DNA of 64,000 nt. Origin: Zymoseptoria tritici IPO323 (lineage: Eukaryota; Ascomycota; Dothideomycetes; Mycosphaerellales; Mycosphaerellaceae). The notes beneath the pieces are model-generated. The model saw only the letters and a list, made by a program, of their open reading frames with translations. It did no database searches and was not told the DNA's origin. The stretch lies in contig NC_018198.1 of the NCBI RefSeq assembly GCF_000219625.1, forward strand, positions 1-64,000, written 5' to 3'. The translations under genes and the position numbers were made by a program. Positions 1 through 9,462 of the stretch are shown here, piece by piece (position 1 is the first letter of the stretch; each line of letters starts with the position of its first letter).

Positions 1-161
1 CCCTAACCCTAACCCTAACCCTAACCCTAACCCTAACCCTAACCCTAACCCTAACCCTAACCCTAACCCTAACCCTAACCCTAACCCTAACCCTAACCCT
101 AACCCTAACCCTAACCCTAACCCCTAACCCTAACCCTCACCCTCACCCTCACCCTCACCCT
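1..161. repeat. Telomere (CCCTAA)n with CCCTCA variant repeats at the inner edge
   Basis: The first 120 bases are perfect CCCTAA repeats, the C-rich strand of a TTAGGG telomere, so the chromosome tip lies to the left. A CCCCTAA slip follows at 121, then four CCCTCA variant units (134-157). The telomere meets unique sequence at about 161/162. From 162 on, the sequence matches 29,280 onward with a constant offset of 29,118; left of it there is no match. This places a telomere-addition junction inside a gene. Confidence 0.97.
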
Positions 162-2115
162 CGTCATTCCATTCGCGGACGAGGACGGTGTCACCAATTG
201 CATATTTGCTCCGGCACTCGTCGAATATAGGAACGTCATGCTTGCACTGGCACCTGAAGTCGCTTGCTTGAATTGCAACGAAGTCGTATGTGTCTTGCTC
301 GTGAACTGTGCGGAACTTCTGGCGCACGAAGTGTCCTCCCTGCTGATATGGATCCTTGGCATACCAACATACGTCTGCCTTATCCAAGACGCAATCCAGG
401 TCGAGAGCCGATGTGCCGCAGCTGCAGTTGTCGGACAAGAAGAGCTCATTCGCAAAAGGGTAATAGGCTTTGCCAAGTGTAGTGTCCTTTGGCTCGTACA
501 GCCAGAGAACATCGAGCGAAGTACGATCTTTGCAAGTGTGCACGTTCTGAACATAGGCATACCATGCGTGCGCTTTGATCCCCCATTTGGTACTGACATC
601 CGGCGCGACGCATACGACATCCCCTGTGTTCACCATGACTGCTTTGTTCCCCTCTTGAGATTCGCTTCGGCTCATACTCCTAGGCGTTAAGGTTTGCATT
701 GGCGGTGCACTCGGAGATGCTCGTCGCGGCGTCAGTCTGAGCCTTGCTTTCAGCTCATCCGACTTCTTTAGCACATTTCGGTCCGTGATCGTCCGCTCTT
801 CCAGCTGGTCACCGAAGTACATATGTCGAAAGCACTGGTAGACAAAAGGCGTGACGATCGTTCGCAACTCCTTGTTTGGCTGCGCTGGGATAGCTGTGAG
901 ATTATAGGGATCGACTTCACCCCAGATCGGTTGTCGGCACAATCCAGACTCTTTGTCATCGATATCCCAGCATTCTTTCCAAAGGAAGCCGACATTTGCG
1001 GCAATGGTCGTGCGGAAGTCTTTGAGTTTGCATTCAGCTAGCCATTGGTTGAAGCCAGTGTCATCGCCGTAGAGTCCAGTCAGCCATTGGTAAAATCGTC
1101 TGCGGAAATGTCCAAGGGTGACCTGCTGGTTGCTGAGGAGGTAGTCGACGAAGTGCTTCCCGAACCGTGCTAGCCAAAGGAACGGCTCGTAGAATCGACG
1201 ATATTCCGGTGCAGGCGTTCCCAGCTCGTACCAATGACCAAACAGAGCGGACGCTTTCGACTGCAGCTTCGATTGAATGCAGATGCTACCGGCAAAATCT
1301 GTGAAGTCCAGGTCGCCATACCCACTGATAGCCAAGATCTCGAACCGTATGCCCTGCACGTAGCGCTTTTCGTTGCCTGCCGACAGAATGCCATCGAAAC
1401 AGAACTCTGCATAGTTTGATTGCCGCAGTTTCTCAAGAGTGACGAGGTCCGATGCGCGTCGTCCGTCCGCCATGTATACCGAGAATTGATCGAGTTTGAA
1501 AGTAGCACATTCCGGAGTTTCGGTGCTAGCAGACTTCGCAGCTGCGAAGAAGCCTGCACTCAAGTCTAGGCTTGCTTCGACCTCGTTCACAGGTTGCAAA
1601 GGAGGTTTGTATCCGTGGTAAGCGCTTCTCGGAAATGCTGGTCCTGCAATGGAGATGTGGCTTAAGTAGCGAAGCTGCCGTCGTTTCCCGGAACGAGCTG
1701 TGGCCCCAGGCTCTGCTCTAGCAGCAGGCTCGTCCCCTGGTTCTGTTTCGGTCGCTGGAGGAGTGAGTGTAGTCCTGAGCCTTCGTTGTCTGGGCGTGCG
1801 CAGTGGGCCCTGGTCCTCAACTTCCCGATCTCCGACCGTTTGGCTCGTCTGCTCCTCGCCCGATTCCATCTTATACTGAACCGCTCTCTGCACTCCATCT
1901 TCTTCTTGTTGTTTCGACTCGCCTCGGTCCTGCTCAGAAGCCGCAGGACTGATCACAATCGCATTGCTTAGGGAAGCTCTAGCGCGCAAAATGTCCATCT
2001 GCAATTGTCCATTCCGAAGCCGCGGCTTCTTAGAAGGCCTCGAAGTAGGTCCTACTACAATGTTGTCCTCGTCATCCTTAATGACAATCGTGTCGACGCT
2101 GATCCGTCTCTTCAT
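130..2115 (-). CDS. dim-2: DIM-2-like DNA (cytosine-5) methyltransferase, N-terminal half, truncated by the telomere
   Basis: An open frame of 661 codons from ATG at 2115, read toward the chromosome end. A basic, low-complexity N-terminus is followed by an RFTS-like region (about residues 290-410) and a BAH-type region (about 495-640: GDVVCVAPD, AWYAYVQNV, Cys-rich loop, VLVREWND). The catalytic domain is absent because telomeric repeats replace everything after about codon 650; the last residues are a Glu-Gly run encoded by the CCCTCA variants, ending at a TAG in the telomere. The assignment rests on the second copy (27,388-31,233), which continues without a gap into a C5-methyltransferase domain with SPCPGFS and QQRLRVF motifs. 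DIM-2 enzymes make fungal 5-methylcytosine and take part in RIP-type mutation. No internal stops are seen, unlike copy 2. The product cannot be catalytic; whether it is expressed is unknown. Confidence 0.85.
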   Translation of the reverse strand: MKRRISVDTIVIKDDEDNIVVGPTSRPSKKPRLRNGQLQMDILRARASLSNAIVISPAASEQDRGESKQQEEDGVQRAVQYKMESGEEQTSQTVGDREVEDQGPLRTPRQRRLRTTLTPPATETEPGDEPAARAEPGATARSGKRRQLRYLSHISIAGPAFPRSAYHGYKPPLQPVNEVEASLDLSAGFFAAAKSASTETPECATFKLDQFSVYMADGRRASDLVTLEKLRQSNYAEFCFDGILSAGNEKRYVQGIRFEILAISGYGDLDFTDFAGSICIQSKLQSKASALFGHWYELGTPAPEYRRFYEPFLWLARFGKHFVDYLLSNQQVTLGHFRRRFYQWLTGLYGDDTGFNQWLAECKLKDFRTTIAANVGFLWKECWDIDDKESGLCRQPIWGEVDPYNLTAIPAQPNKELRTIVTPFVYQCFRHMYFGDQLEERTITDRNVLKKSDELKARLRLTPRRASPSAPPMQTLTPRSMSRSESQEGNKAVMVNTGDVVCVAPDVSTKWGIKAHAWYAYVQNVHTCKDRTSLDVLWLYEPKDTTLGKAYYPFANELFLSDNCSCGTSALDLDCVLDKADVCWYAKDPYQQGGHFVRQKFRTVHEQDTYDFVAIQASDFRCQCKHDVPIFDECRSKYAIGDTVLVREWNDEGEGEGEGEG

Positions 2116-3190
2116 GGTTGCCGTGCTGCTTAATGCCGTCGTGTGCGAGGTAGTGATGGGGTTGAGAATGCCGCTGTCTCGCTACAAAGGCGCCATGTTC
2201 TTTTCGTTGCTCGAAGCAGTCCGTCCGCGGTAAGTGTGCCAAATCGCACAATGCGAGTGCTAGAGCTGCAAGTGAAGTCCAAGAGTGAATGCACCAACCA
2301 TTCACCTTGCAAGCCGTGCACGCAGTGTAATAATCTGCCGAAGCAAAGAAGAAATAGCAGACCAAGATATCCGTAAAACGAATATCCGTAGAGGTAAAAA
2401 GGAATGCGCGCAACTTGCCGGTAAAACGTTGCTTCGTGAGGTGGTTAATGAAGTGTGGTCTAGAAGCTTTGAAGTGCGACCAAGGATGTTCCAGCTATTA
2501 ACTTTTGACCGCGCCTACACCTTAATGCCCGTAATGGCCGCCATCGCGAATGGCATGTGTCAGCGCTGTCAAATTCAAACAGTGGAAGTGAGACGGATTA
2601 TATTCGAGATTACTTACGCACGCCTACTTGAGGGCGGTGGCATGTGACCCGAGTCTTCGCTTAAGTGTTGTTACGAACGCTTGAGGTCCTCCTACTGTTC
2701 CTTGTCCGGCCACGGCATCGCGCTGGGCCCAGGCCTCTCGTATTCGGGGTTTGGCGTCCCTCGCTCTTTCGTATGCTCGGAGAGGGCGGCTCAAAAGTCC
2801 TTGCTCTCGCGGATGGTTCTCTACGGCGGTTCTCGCCGCTGGGGGCGTAGCTTTCGAAGTGGAGGGCTGGACAGCACGGAGGGTTATCCGTGCCTGAGAG
2901 AACTGAGGCACCTCCAGGAACCGTGTCCGGTTAGGCTTTGTTACCCTACCCTGGGCCTGGCTTAGGGTTTCTGCCGAACCCAGCGGAGAGGGATGATCCC
3001 TGCGAGTTTACGCCGTCGTTGCCTGTGCCGTGCACTCTCTCCTCCTCTTCGTAATCTTCCTCCTCGGAGTTCTCTTCTCCGTAACCATTCTGTTTCTGAC
3101 GAGTCACGAACCGAATCGCAATTCTCCTCCCTGCAGCCTTCTTCCTCCTTACCTCTTCTCTCGCATTGTAGCCGCCTTGATCAACCCGAT
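2116..3190. other. Upstream region of the dim-2-like gene, no convincing gene
   Basis: About 1.1 kb between the DIM-2-like start codon and the 71-bp repeats, also present at 31,234-32,310 in RIP-mutated form. The part next to the ATG is the likely promoter of the minus-strand gene. Around 2,605-2,690 lies a segment (TTCGAGATTAC ... GAACGCTTGAGG) related to 26,905-26,985, on the other side of the DIM-2-like pseudogene and in the same orientation. Small open frames here look like chance. Confidence 0.5.
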
Positions 3191-3194
3191 CCTC

Positions 3195-3515
3195 CGAAGA
3201 GCCTTTGTTGTCGCAATCGCAGCGCAGTCGCATCTAGCGCGATCGCCTCCTCCCTCCTCGAATCCTCCGCTGTCGCATCTGTCGCAATCGTAGCGCAGTC
3301 GCATCCAGCGCGATCGCCTCCTTCCTCCTCGAATCCTCCGCAGTTGCATCTGTCGCAATCGCAGCGCAGTCGCATCTAGCGTAATCGCCTCCTTCCTCCT
3401 CGAATCCTCCGCAGTCGCATCTGTTGCAATCGCAGCGCAGTTGCATCCACCGCAATCGCCTCCTCCCCGATCGAATTCTCCGCAGTCCTATCTGTCGTAG
3501 TCGCCTCCTCCCATA
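3195..3515. repeat. 71-bp minisatellite (about 4 units)
   Basis: Recurring points of the unit (GCATCTGT with CGCAATCG following) fall at 3274, 3345 and 3416, exactly 71 bp apart, with degenerate units on both sides. The motif is rich in TCGC/GCGA and CCTCCT. Since 71 is not a multiple of 3, the long open frames across it in several phases are artefacts. The array lies just upstream of the ATG at 3543, as tandem arrays also precede the LINE ORF1, so a 5'-UTR or promoter role is possible but unproven. Confidence 0.85.
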
Positions 3516-3542
3516 ACCTTCCCAACCGCCTGCTTGCCAACG

Positions 3543-5054
3543 ATGCTCGACGAAGTAGACGGAGTAGTGCGAATTCCCTTGGACATCCTGGACGCGCTCT
3601 TCCGGGCGACCGAACAGCGAGCCGGCAATGCGAACGACTTCGTCATCGTTCGCGCTGACGAGGCCCAGGACCGCCGTGAGGTCTGCTGTCTCTCTCGAGG
3701 ATCCCAACGCCTTCGGGAACCGTTTGCCGTCTCCGAGGCTCAGGCTAAGGAGCGACTAAGGCCGCATACGGAGAAAGAGATAGAGACTCGTGTGAACAAG
3801 GAGGTCCGCCAGCGCATGTCGCGATATTTCGAAGAGAAGGCCTGCCGACGGATCTCGTCGGTAGTAGGAGCGGAAAGGCGGGGACAACAACGCCTACGCG
3901 CGACCTCCTCGCCTCCGCCGGCGTATACGGAGTATCCCTCCTCTGCGCAGCCGGCACTGGGCAGAGCGGGTGGTGAGGAGACAGCTCCTACGTCGGGAAG
4001 AAAGCGAAAGCGGGACGACTGCCGCGCACGGAGCTGCCCAGCGACGTCACCCCTTCGACGCTCTCCTCGTCGAGAGAAGTACTCCAAACCTACTGTGGAA
4101 GACGGGGTGGAGGAAGACCAGCCGGCGGAGAGCGACGGGGAAGAAAACGAGCCGGAAGACGAGCAGCTGTTGAAGAAGCGTCGGAAGCCCATTTCGCCGC
4201 GGCAGGTAGTGGAAAGCGACGCCGACGAAGACGCCGTCGACAACGGCAGCGACGACGGCAACGGGGAGCCCGAGGAGATCGTGGTCGCCAAGGTGAGGGC
4301 CGCCTCCTCATTCTGTCGCCCAAAAAGGTATCCGAAGCAGAGGCCGATGCAGCTCAAGGTACTGAAGGACCAACTGCCACAGAAGCGCAAGTCTGGCAAG
4401 GGGACCCTAAGATCGACCATTTCCCGTGAGACTGTAGACGAGATAACAGGTCGAGAACCAGGAGCAGCGGCGGAAGCGAGAGAGCAGGACCCTGCGGATC
4501 CGGAGGGGAATAGCGGACTGGAGAACGCTAGAGGAGGGCCAGACCCACCTGGAAGCGATAGAGAAGGGTCAGATCCTCCCGAGAACGCTGGAGGAGGGCT
4601 AGACCCACCTGGAAGCGACAGAGCAGGGTCAGACCCTCCTGGAGGCGATGGAGGAGGGCCAGATCCTCCCGGAAGTACTAGAGGGACGTCGGATGTTCCG
4701 GAGAACACTGGGGAAAGACTAGACCCTCCTGGAAGCGATGGAGGAGGACCAGATCCTCCTGTAAGCACTGGAGGGACGTCGGATGTTCCGGAGAACACTA
4801 GGGAAAGACCAGACCCTCCTGGAAGCGATGGAGGAGGACCAGATCCTCCTGTAAGCACTGGAGGGACGTCGGATGTTCCGGAGAACACTGGGGAAAGACC
4901 AGACCCTCCTGGAAGCGATGGAGGAGGACTAGATCCTCCTGTAAGCACTGGAGGGACGCCGGATTCTTGGGAAGATACTCGCCAGCCGCCCTGTGGTACG
5001 TTGAAACCCTCCGCCCTGCACCGTCCGCTGCTAACTATCCGAAGCCGGCGCTGA
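3543..5054 (+). CDS. Unknown protein, first open frame of a two-frame gene
   Basis: From ATG at 3543 this frame encodes about 503 residues. The N-terminus (LDEVDGVVRIPLDILDALF) reads as a folded helical segment. It is followed by a basic/acidic low-complexity middle (RKRKRDD, EEDQPAESDGEENEPEDE, LLKKRRKP; possible nuclear localisation signals) and, from about codon 340, a Pro-Gly-Asp-rich region built on 30-residue repeats. The 90-bp DNA repeat contains GTAAGC, a good intron donor in the phase needed to join an AG at 5090-5091 to the next frame, so the two frames may be exons of one gene; I cannot prove this. The RIP-mutated version lies at 32,662-34,100. I recognise no family. An RNA-binding or gag-like protein of a mobile element is possible, given its place beside the LINE. 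Confidence 0.55.
   Translation: MLDEVDGVVRIPLDILDALFRATEQRAGNANDFVIVRADEAQDRREVCCLSRGSQRLREPFAVSEAQAKERLRPHTEKEIETRVNKEVRQRMSRYFEEKACRRISSVVGAERRGQQRLRATSSPPPAYTEYPSSAQPALGRAGGEETAPTSGRKRKRDDCRARSCPATSPLRRSPRREKYSKPTVEDGVEEDQPAESDGEENEPEDEQLLKKRRKPISPRQVVESDADEDAVDNGSDDGNGEPEEIVVAKVRAASSFCRPKRYPKQRPMQLKVLKDQLPQKRKSGKGTLRSTISRETVDEITGREPGAAAEAREQDPADPEGNSGLENARGGPDPPGSDREGSDPPENAGGGLDPPGSDRAGSDPPGGDGGGPDPPGSTRGTSDVPENTGERLDPPGSDGGGPDPPVSTGGTSDVPENTRERPDPPGSDGGGPDPPVSTGGTSDVPENTGERPDPPGSDGGGLDPPVSTGGTPDSWEDTRQPPCGTLKPSALHRPLLTIRSRR
4640..4965 (+). repeat. 90-bp coding minisatellite
   Basis: About three and a half units of 90 bp inside the unknown ORF, encoding 30-residue repeats of the form DPPGSDGGGPDPPVSTGG followed by TSDVPENTGERP. 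The period is a multiple of 3, so the frame is kept. Two older, more divergent shorter units precede it from about 4,530. The same array at 33,640-34,095 is RIP-mutated. Confidence 0.85.
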
Positions 5055-5091
5055 GGCCCGATGTGCGGAGGGCCTCCTGCAGCTCCGCTAG

Positions 5092-6204
5092 CATCCTGCG
5101 GCGGCGGGCGCCGTGTCTGGTGTGGAGGGAGTGGGAGGCATTTCCCCCACCCACCCGGATTACCGCCTCTGGTGTGACTTTGTTCAGGACGTCGCCGACA
5201 ACGCCGGCAGCGCCGAGGACCATCACGTGAGCGCGCAAAGCCTGCGGAAAACACGAGAGGTCGACCTGGGTCTCTGGAAGCACTTCGAGAAATGCCTCGC
5301 CATCGCTCGTAGGACCATGGGAACGACCGTGATCGACGAGTGGCGAGGCTTTTTGCAACAGAGTCGAGACCTATGCCGGCGGGACAGGGACGAGGGGGAG
5401 ACGGCGTTCGTCGAGGACGAGAGGCAGGAGGAGAGGCGGGAGGTGGTCGCTGCGGCATATCGGGAGTACCGTACGGCCGTGGATTGCGAGGTGGGGATCT
5501 GGCGGTCGAACTTTGAGTTTCGCCGCGCGACGGTGCGCCTGGCGGACCAGCTGGACCTCTACAAGAAGCTCCCGCCGCGAGGATCGTCGCAGACGACGGC
5601 GATGGTACTTCTGGACAAAACGCCCTCCGCGAGGGGGGCCCTCTTCCGGGAGATGCGTCCGGACTGGACCAACAGACTCCCCGCCGGCTTTACGAAAGAG
5701 GACGTAGTGCAGGAGGGCCTGGGGACGGAATGGAACGCCTTTGAGCGTGCGATCAAGGTGGGGAGGCGCTGGAGGAGGTTCGTGAGGGTTCTAAACCTTG
5801 ACGCCCTGCTCCTTATCGACCTCGGGAGGGATCTGTCCTACATCCAGCACACCATCCCGCTTCCCGTCTTTGTCGCCTGGGTCCATCTCATCCGTCGAGT
5901 GCGGCCGGAGATTGCGCCGACGGCCGAGCGACTCCAGAGGTGGAGGTACTACGACCGCGCGCGAACCGCCGCGAAACCGTACGTGGCGAACCTGCGGCTC
6001 GAGATGCGCGGGTATCGCGAGCTGTCGCCAACGCAGCAGTTTGAATTCTCGGGCAGCGAGGACGGCGGGCCGCGGACGTGCGATCCGAGTGTCCTGTCGC
6101 AGCCCAGCGATGCGGTGACCGACGTCGACTGGGGTTCGTCGTTTTCGACCTTTCTGAACGACGAGGACGTAGGCGGAAGGGCTACGGAGGGACAGGATGG
6201 TTGA
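5092..6204 (+). CDS. Unknown protein, second open frame of the same putative gene
   Basis: An open frame runs from the TAG at 5089-5091 to 6204. The first possible initiator is GTG at 5113 and no early ATG exists, which argues that this is a downstream exon rather than an independent gene. The roughly 360 residues are mostly charged helices (EDERQEERREVVAAAYREYR; WRRFVRVLNLDALLLIDL; ERLQRWRYYDRARTAAKPY) ending in an acidic tail. There are no transmembrane segments and no catalytic motif that I recognise. It ends a few bases before the first GAGGAAGCGCGGAGGAGAT unit of the downstream tandem array. The RIP-damaged homologue at about 34,220-35,337 carries in-frame TAG codons. Confidence 0.5.
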   Translation, partial: HPAAAGAVSGVEGVGGISPTHPDYRLWCDFVQDVADNAGSAEDHHVSAQSLRKTREVDLGLWKHFEKCLAIARRTMGTTVIDEWRGFLQQSRDLCRRDRDEGETAFVEDERQEERREVVAAAYREYRTAVDCEVGIWRSNFEFRRATVRLADQLDLYKKLPPRGSSQTTAMVLLDKTPSARGALFREMRPDWTNRLPAGFTKEDVVQEGLGTEWNAFERAIKVGRRWRRFVRVLNLDALLLIDLGRDLSYIQHTIPLPVFVAWVHLIRRVRPEIAPTAERLQRWRYYDRARTAAKPYVANLRLEMRGYRELSPTQQFEFSGSEDGGPRTCDPSVLSQPSDAVTDVDWGSSFSTFLNDEDVGGRATEGQDG

Positions 6205-6307
6205 GAGGAAGCGCGGAGGAGATGAGGTCCAGTGAGTTATCCAAGTATAGATTCGATCTAGACCTGTCCGGCTCCTCTGATTCGTCGACCGCAAACTCTG
6301 AGCCCCA

Positions 6308-6325
6308 CGTCTTGGTCAATTGACC
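6308..6325. repeat. 18-bp perfect palindrome, first of a family
   Basis: CTTGGTCAATTGACCAAG is a perfect inverted repeat. It recurs near 7986, 8104, 9665, 9783 and 10,270 in copy 1, with a one-base variant (CTTGGTTAATTGACCAAG) near 6428. Copy 2 carries it near 35,445, and RIP-altered forms near 36,008, 36,125, 36,690 and 36,800. It is always followed by GGTGGGTCCGTG or a close variant. A dimeric protein-binding site or a cruciform-forming element is possible. Confidence 0.8.
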
Positions 6326-6795
6326 AAGGTGGGTCCGTGTCCGGTCGCGTGGACGAATCGGCCGCGACGGGAGGGCCGCTGCGTCCTCCCCTGCCCATTG
6401 GCTGGCCGCAAACTCTGAGCCCCACGTCTTGGTTAATTGACCAAGGTGGGTCCGTGCCCGGTCACGTGGGCCCAGAAGCGCACCGCTGAACTGTCCCACC
6501 CGGACTCCTCCCTCCCTGCTACGACCTCCTCCGCGGTAACTGCCTCTATCTCCTGCACGGCGAACTCCTCCGTCTCGTCCGCTTCGACGCGGATTTCGTT
6601 GAATCCGAGTCTGCTCGAGGGTAAAACAAGCTCTTATAGATACGACATGGAAGATTTTGAATGGACAGTTCTTCTCGTAATTGCCCGGTCTCGGAGCCTG
6701 TCTTTGTTGCGAAAGAAACCGTCACAAGGTTCAGAAGTGAGGTTTTCGAAGTATGCGACGAGCGTCGGATTCGTCTTGCTGCCCCGACTTGCCGG

Positions 6796-7785
6796 CAGTG
6801 AGCTTGTTGTATTGGATTGTATTGTATATGAGGGTGGTAACAATACAATACAACATGTATCTTGGCAACATACAGTGGATATCCACTGTATACAACACTC
6901 TTAGACCTCATCGTCCACCACTGTTGCTTGTGAGTCTCCTTGAGCAGTGCAAAAGGTTGTGAAGCCGGCTGTTGTATCGCTTATGAATGAGCTTGTTGTC
7001 TGACCATCTATAGACTTCTCAATGTCCTCGTCGTCGTCAAATGCTAGTGTTGTTGCTCCGGCTCTTGTTGTCTTAATTGGAGGTCCATATGCACTGCGAA
7101 GGAACGCATAAGCCTCGATAATGTCGCCATGGAGCTGTGAACGGCGGTAGTCAATCATATCTCTGCCGGAGCTGAATGAGCGCTTAGGGTTGTCGCTCAT
7201 GAGGGGGACTAAAAGGCAGTCGAGTGCCATTCGTAAGAGGCATGGCCACTAACGGCGACGAGCCATCCACCAAGCAATGGCGTCGAATAGTGGTATACGT
7301 TCGCACAACGAGTGTATTCAGTGCCCTTGATCTTAAAGGAGTCCGGCTGAAGGGCCTTGTCGAATACAGCGCTGCTCTTACAGAGCGTAACATAGTCGGA
7401 GGTGCGATCCTTGCGTGGTGGCAGTTGCCAGCCTGCTGTCGAGGGTGTTGAGGCTGAAGATGAGGCCATGTTGATGGCAATGGTGTTGTTACAATGGTCA
7501 CAAGAGCAGTGGATTAATGGCTAACTTCTTAGGTGCAGACTCTGTTCATGCAGTGCAACAACACCGGCGCAGACTCCGAATACACCTCTGAAAACACCAC
7601 CTCCGAATACACCACCATAAACATGGCCCTTAAAACCATGCCTACCATCACCGGATACAGCTGTATTGTATCCAGCCGTACAGCACGACAATACAATACA
7701 CCAGCCTTAAGGTGAGGATCCACGACAGCTGTATACACGACAATACAATACAATACAACAAGGATACAATACAACAAGCTCACTG
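6796..7785 (-). mobile_element. hAT-type DNA transposon, internally deleted, 990 bp (copy A)
   Basis: The termini CAGTGAGCTTGTTGTATTG and CAATACAACAAGCTCACTG are perfect 19-bp inverted repeats, and an 8-bp direct duplication CTTGCCGG flanks the element (6788-6795 and 7786-7793). Both are hallmarks of the hAT superfamily. Several subterminal TTGTATTG motifs are visible. The interior retains only the two ends of a transposase gene on the minus strand, so it is non-autonomous. The empty site, a single CTTGCCGG in the same context, is present at 35,804-35,811 and 36,483-36,490. Confidence 0.93.
6901..7469 (-). pseudogene. hAT transposase remnant (N-terminus fused to the C-terminal dimerisation region)
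   Basis: The start is ATG at 7469 (MASSSASTPSTAGWQLPPRK), about 50 residues of a transposase N-terminus. The frame then crosses a deletion junction near 7,310 into the last ~110 residues of the protein in another frame. These include FDAIAWWM, LLRMALDCLLVPLMSD and FSSGRDMIDYRR, the conserved C-terminal hAT dimerisation block. The whole catalytic core is missing. A TAG in ARR(stop)WPC corresponds to CAG in the sister copy at 8,930, one CpA-to-TpA change. Confidence 0.85.
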
Positions 7786-8472
7786 CTTGCCGGCAGACCC
7801 TTTACGAAGGATTTTCGGGTTTCGACCACAACTAACAACACCCGAGCAAGACATAGTACTGCCGCGGAAGAGGATAGTGAAGAGGAAGCGCGGAGGAGAT
7901 GAGGTCCAGCGAGTTATCCAAGTATAGATTCGATCCAGACCTGTCCGGCTCCTCTGATTCGTCGACCGCAAACTCTGAGCCCCACGTCTTGGTCAATTGA
8001 CCAAGGTGGGTCCGTGTCCGGTCGCGTGGACGAATCGGCCGCGACGGGAGGGCCGCTGCGTCCTCCCCTGCCCATTGGCTGGCCGCAAACTCTGAGCCCC
8101 ACGTCTTGGTCAATTGACCAAGGTGGGTCCGTGCCCGGTTACGTGGGCCCAGAAGCGCACCGCTGAACTGTCCCACCCGGACTCCTCCCTCCCTTCTACG
8201 ACCTCCTCCGCGGTAATTGCCTCTATCTCCTGCACGGCGAACTCCTCCGTCTCGTCCGCCTCGACGCGGATTTCGTTGAATCCGAGTCTGCTCGAGGGTA
8301 AAACAAGCTCTTATAGATACGACATGGAAGATTTTTAATGGACAGTTCTTCTCGTAATTGCCCGGTCTCGGAGCCCGTCTTTGTTGCGAAAGAAACCGTC
8401 ACAAGGTTCAGAAGTGAGGTTTTCCAAGTATGCGACGAGCGTCGGATTCGTCTTGCTGCCCCGACTCGCCGG

Positions 8473-9462
8473 CAGTGAGCTTGTTGTATTAGATTGTATT
8501 GTATATGAGGGTGGTGACAATACAATACAACGTGTATCTTGGCAACATACAGTGGATATCCACTGTATACAACACTCTCAGACCTCATCGTCCACCACTG
8601 TTACTTGTGAGTCTCCTTGAGCAGTGTAGAAGGTTATGAAGCCGGCTGTTATATCGCTTATGAATGAGCTTGTTGTCTGACCATCTATAGACTTCTCAAT
8701 GTCCTCGTCGTCGTCAAATGCTAGTGTTGTTGCTCCGGCTCTTGTTGTCTTAATTGGAGGTCCATATGCACTGCGAAGGAACGTATAAGCCTCGATAATG
8801 TCGCCATAGAGCTGTGAACGGCGGTAGTCAATCATATCTCTGCCGGAGCTGAATGAGCGCTTAGGGTTGTCGCTCATGAGGGGGACTAAAAGGCAGTCGA
8901 GTGCCATTCGTAAGAGGCATGGCCACTGACGGCGACGAGCCATCCACCAAGCAATAGCGTCGAATAGTAGTGTGCGTTCGCACAACGAGTGTATTCAGTG
9001 CCCTTGATCTTAAAGGAGTCCGGCTGAAGGGCCTTGTCGAATACAGCGCTGCTCTCACAGAGCGTAACATCGTCGGAGGTGCGATCCTTGCGTGGTGGCA
9101 GTTGCCAGCCTGCTGTCGAGGGTGTTAAGGCTGAAGATAAGGCCATGTTGATGGCAATGGTGTTGTTACAATGGTCACAAGAGCAGTGGATTAATGGCTA
9201 ACTTCTCAGGTGCAGACTCTGTTCATGCAGTGCAACAACACCGGCGCAGACTCCGAATACACCTCTGAAAACACCACCTCCCAATACACCACCATAAACA
9301 TGGCCCTTAAAACCATGCCTACCATCACCGGATACAGCTGTATTGTATCCAGCCGTACAGCACGACAATACAATACACCAGCCTTAAGGTGAGGATCCAC
9401 GACAGCTATATATACGACAATACAATACAATACAACAAGGATACAATACAACAAGCTCACTG
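8473..9462 (-). mobile_element. hAT-type DNA transposon, internally deleted, 990 bp (copy B)
   Basis: The same element as 6796-7785, exactly 1,677 bp downstream, with the same terminal repeats and the same position in the host unit. Flanks are CTCGCCGG (8465-8472) and CTTGCCGG (9463-9470), one mismatch. It therefore arose by duplication of the whole unit after insertion, not by a second transposition. The transposase remnant on the minus strand (8578-9146) is slightly better preserved: its C-terminal frame is open through the deletion junction. Differences between the two copies are few and mostly transitions. Confidence 0.92.

Noticed and set aside
117..620. 167-codon minus frame overlapping the telomere
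   Set aside because: It is an alternative phase of the DIM-2-like gene; the BAH-containing frame is the one supported by copy 2 and by motifs.
3740..5458. 572-codon minus frame opposite the unknown two-frame gene
   Set aside because: Long because the GC-rich coding strand and Pro/Gly/Ser repeats leave few stops on the opposite strand. The plus frame has an ATG, sensible charged regions and frame-preserving repeats.
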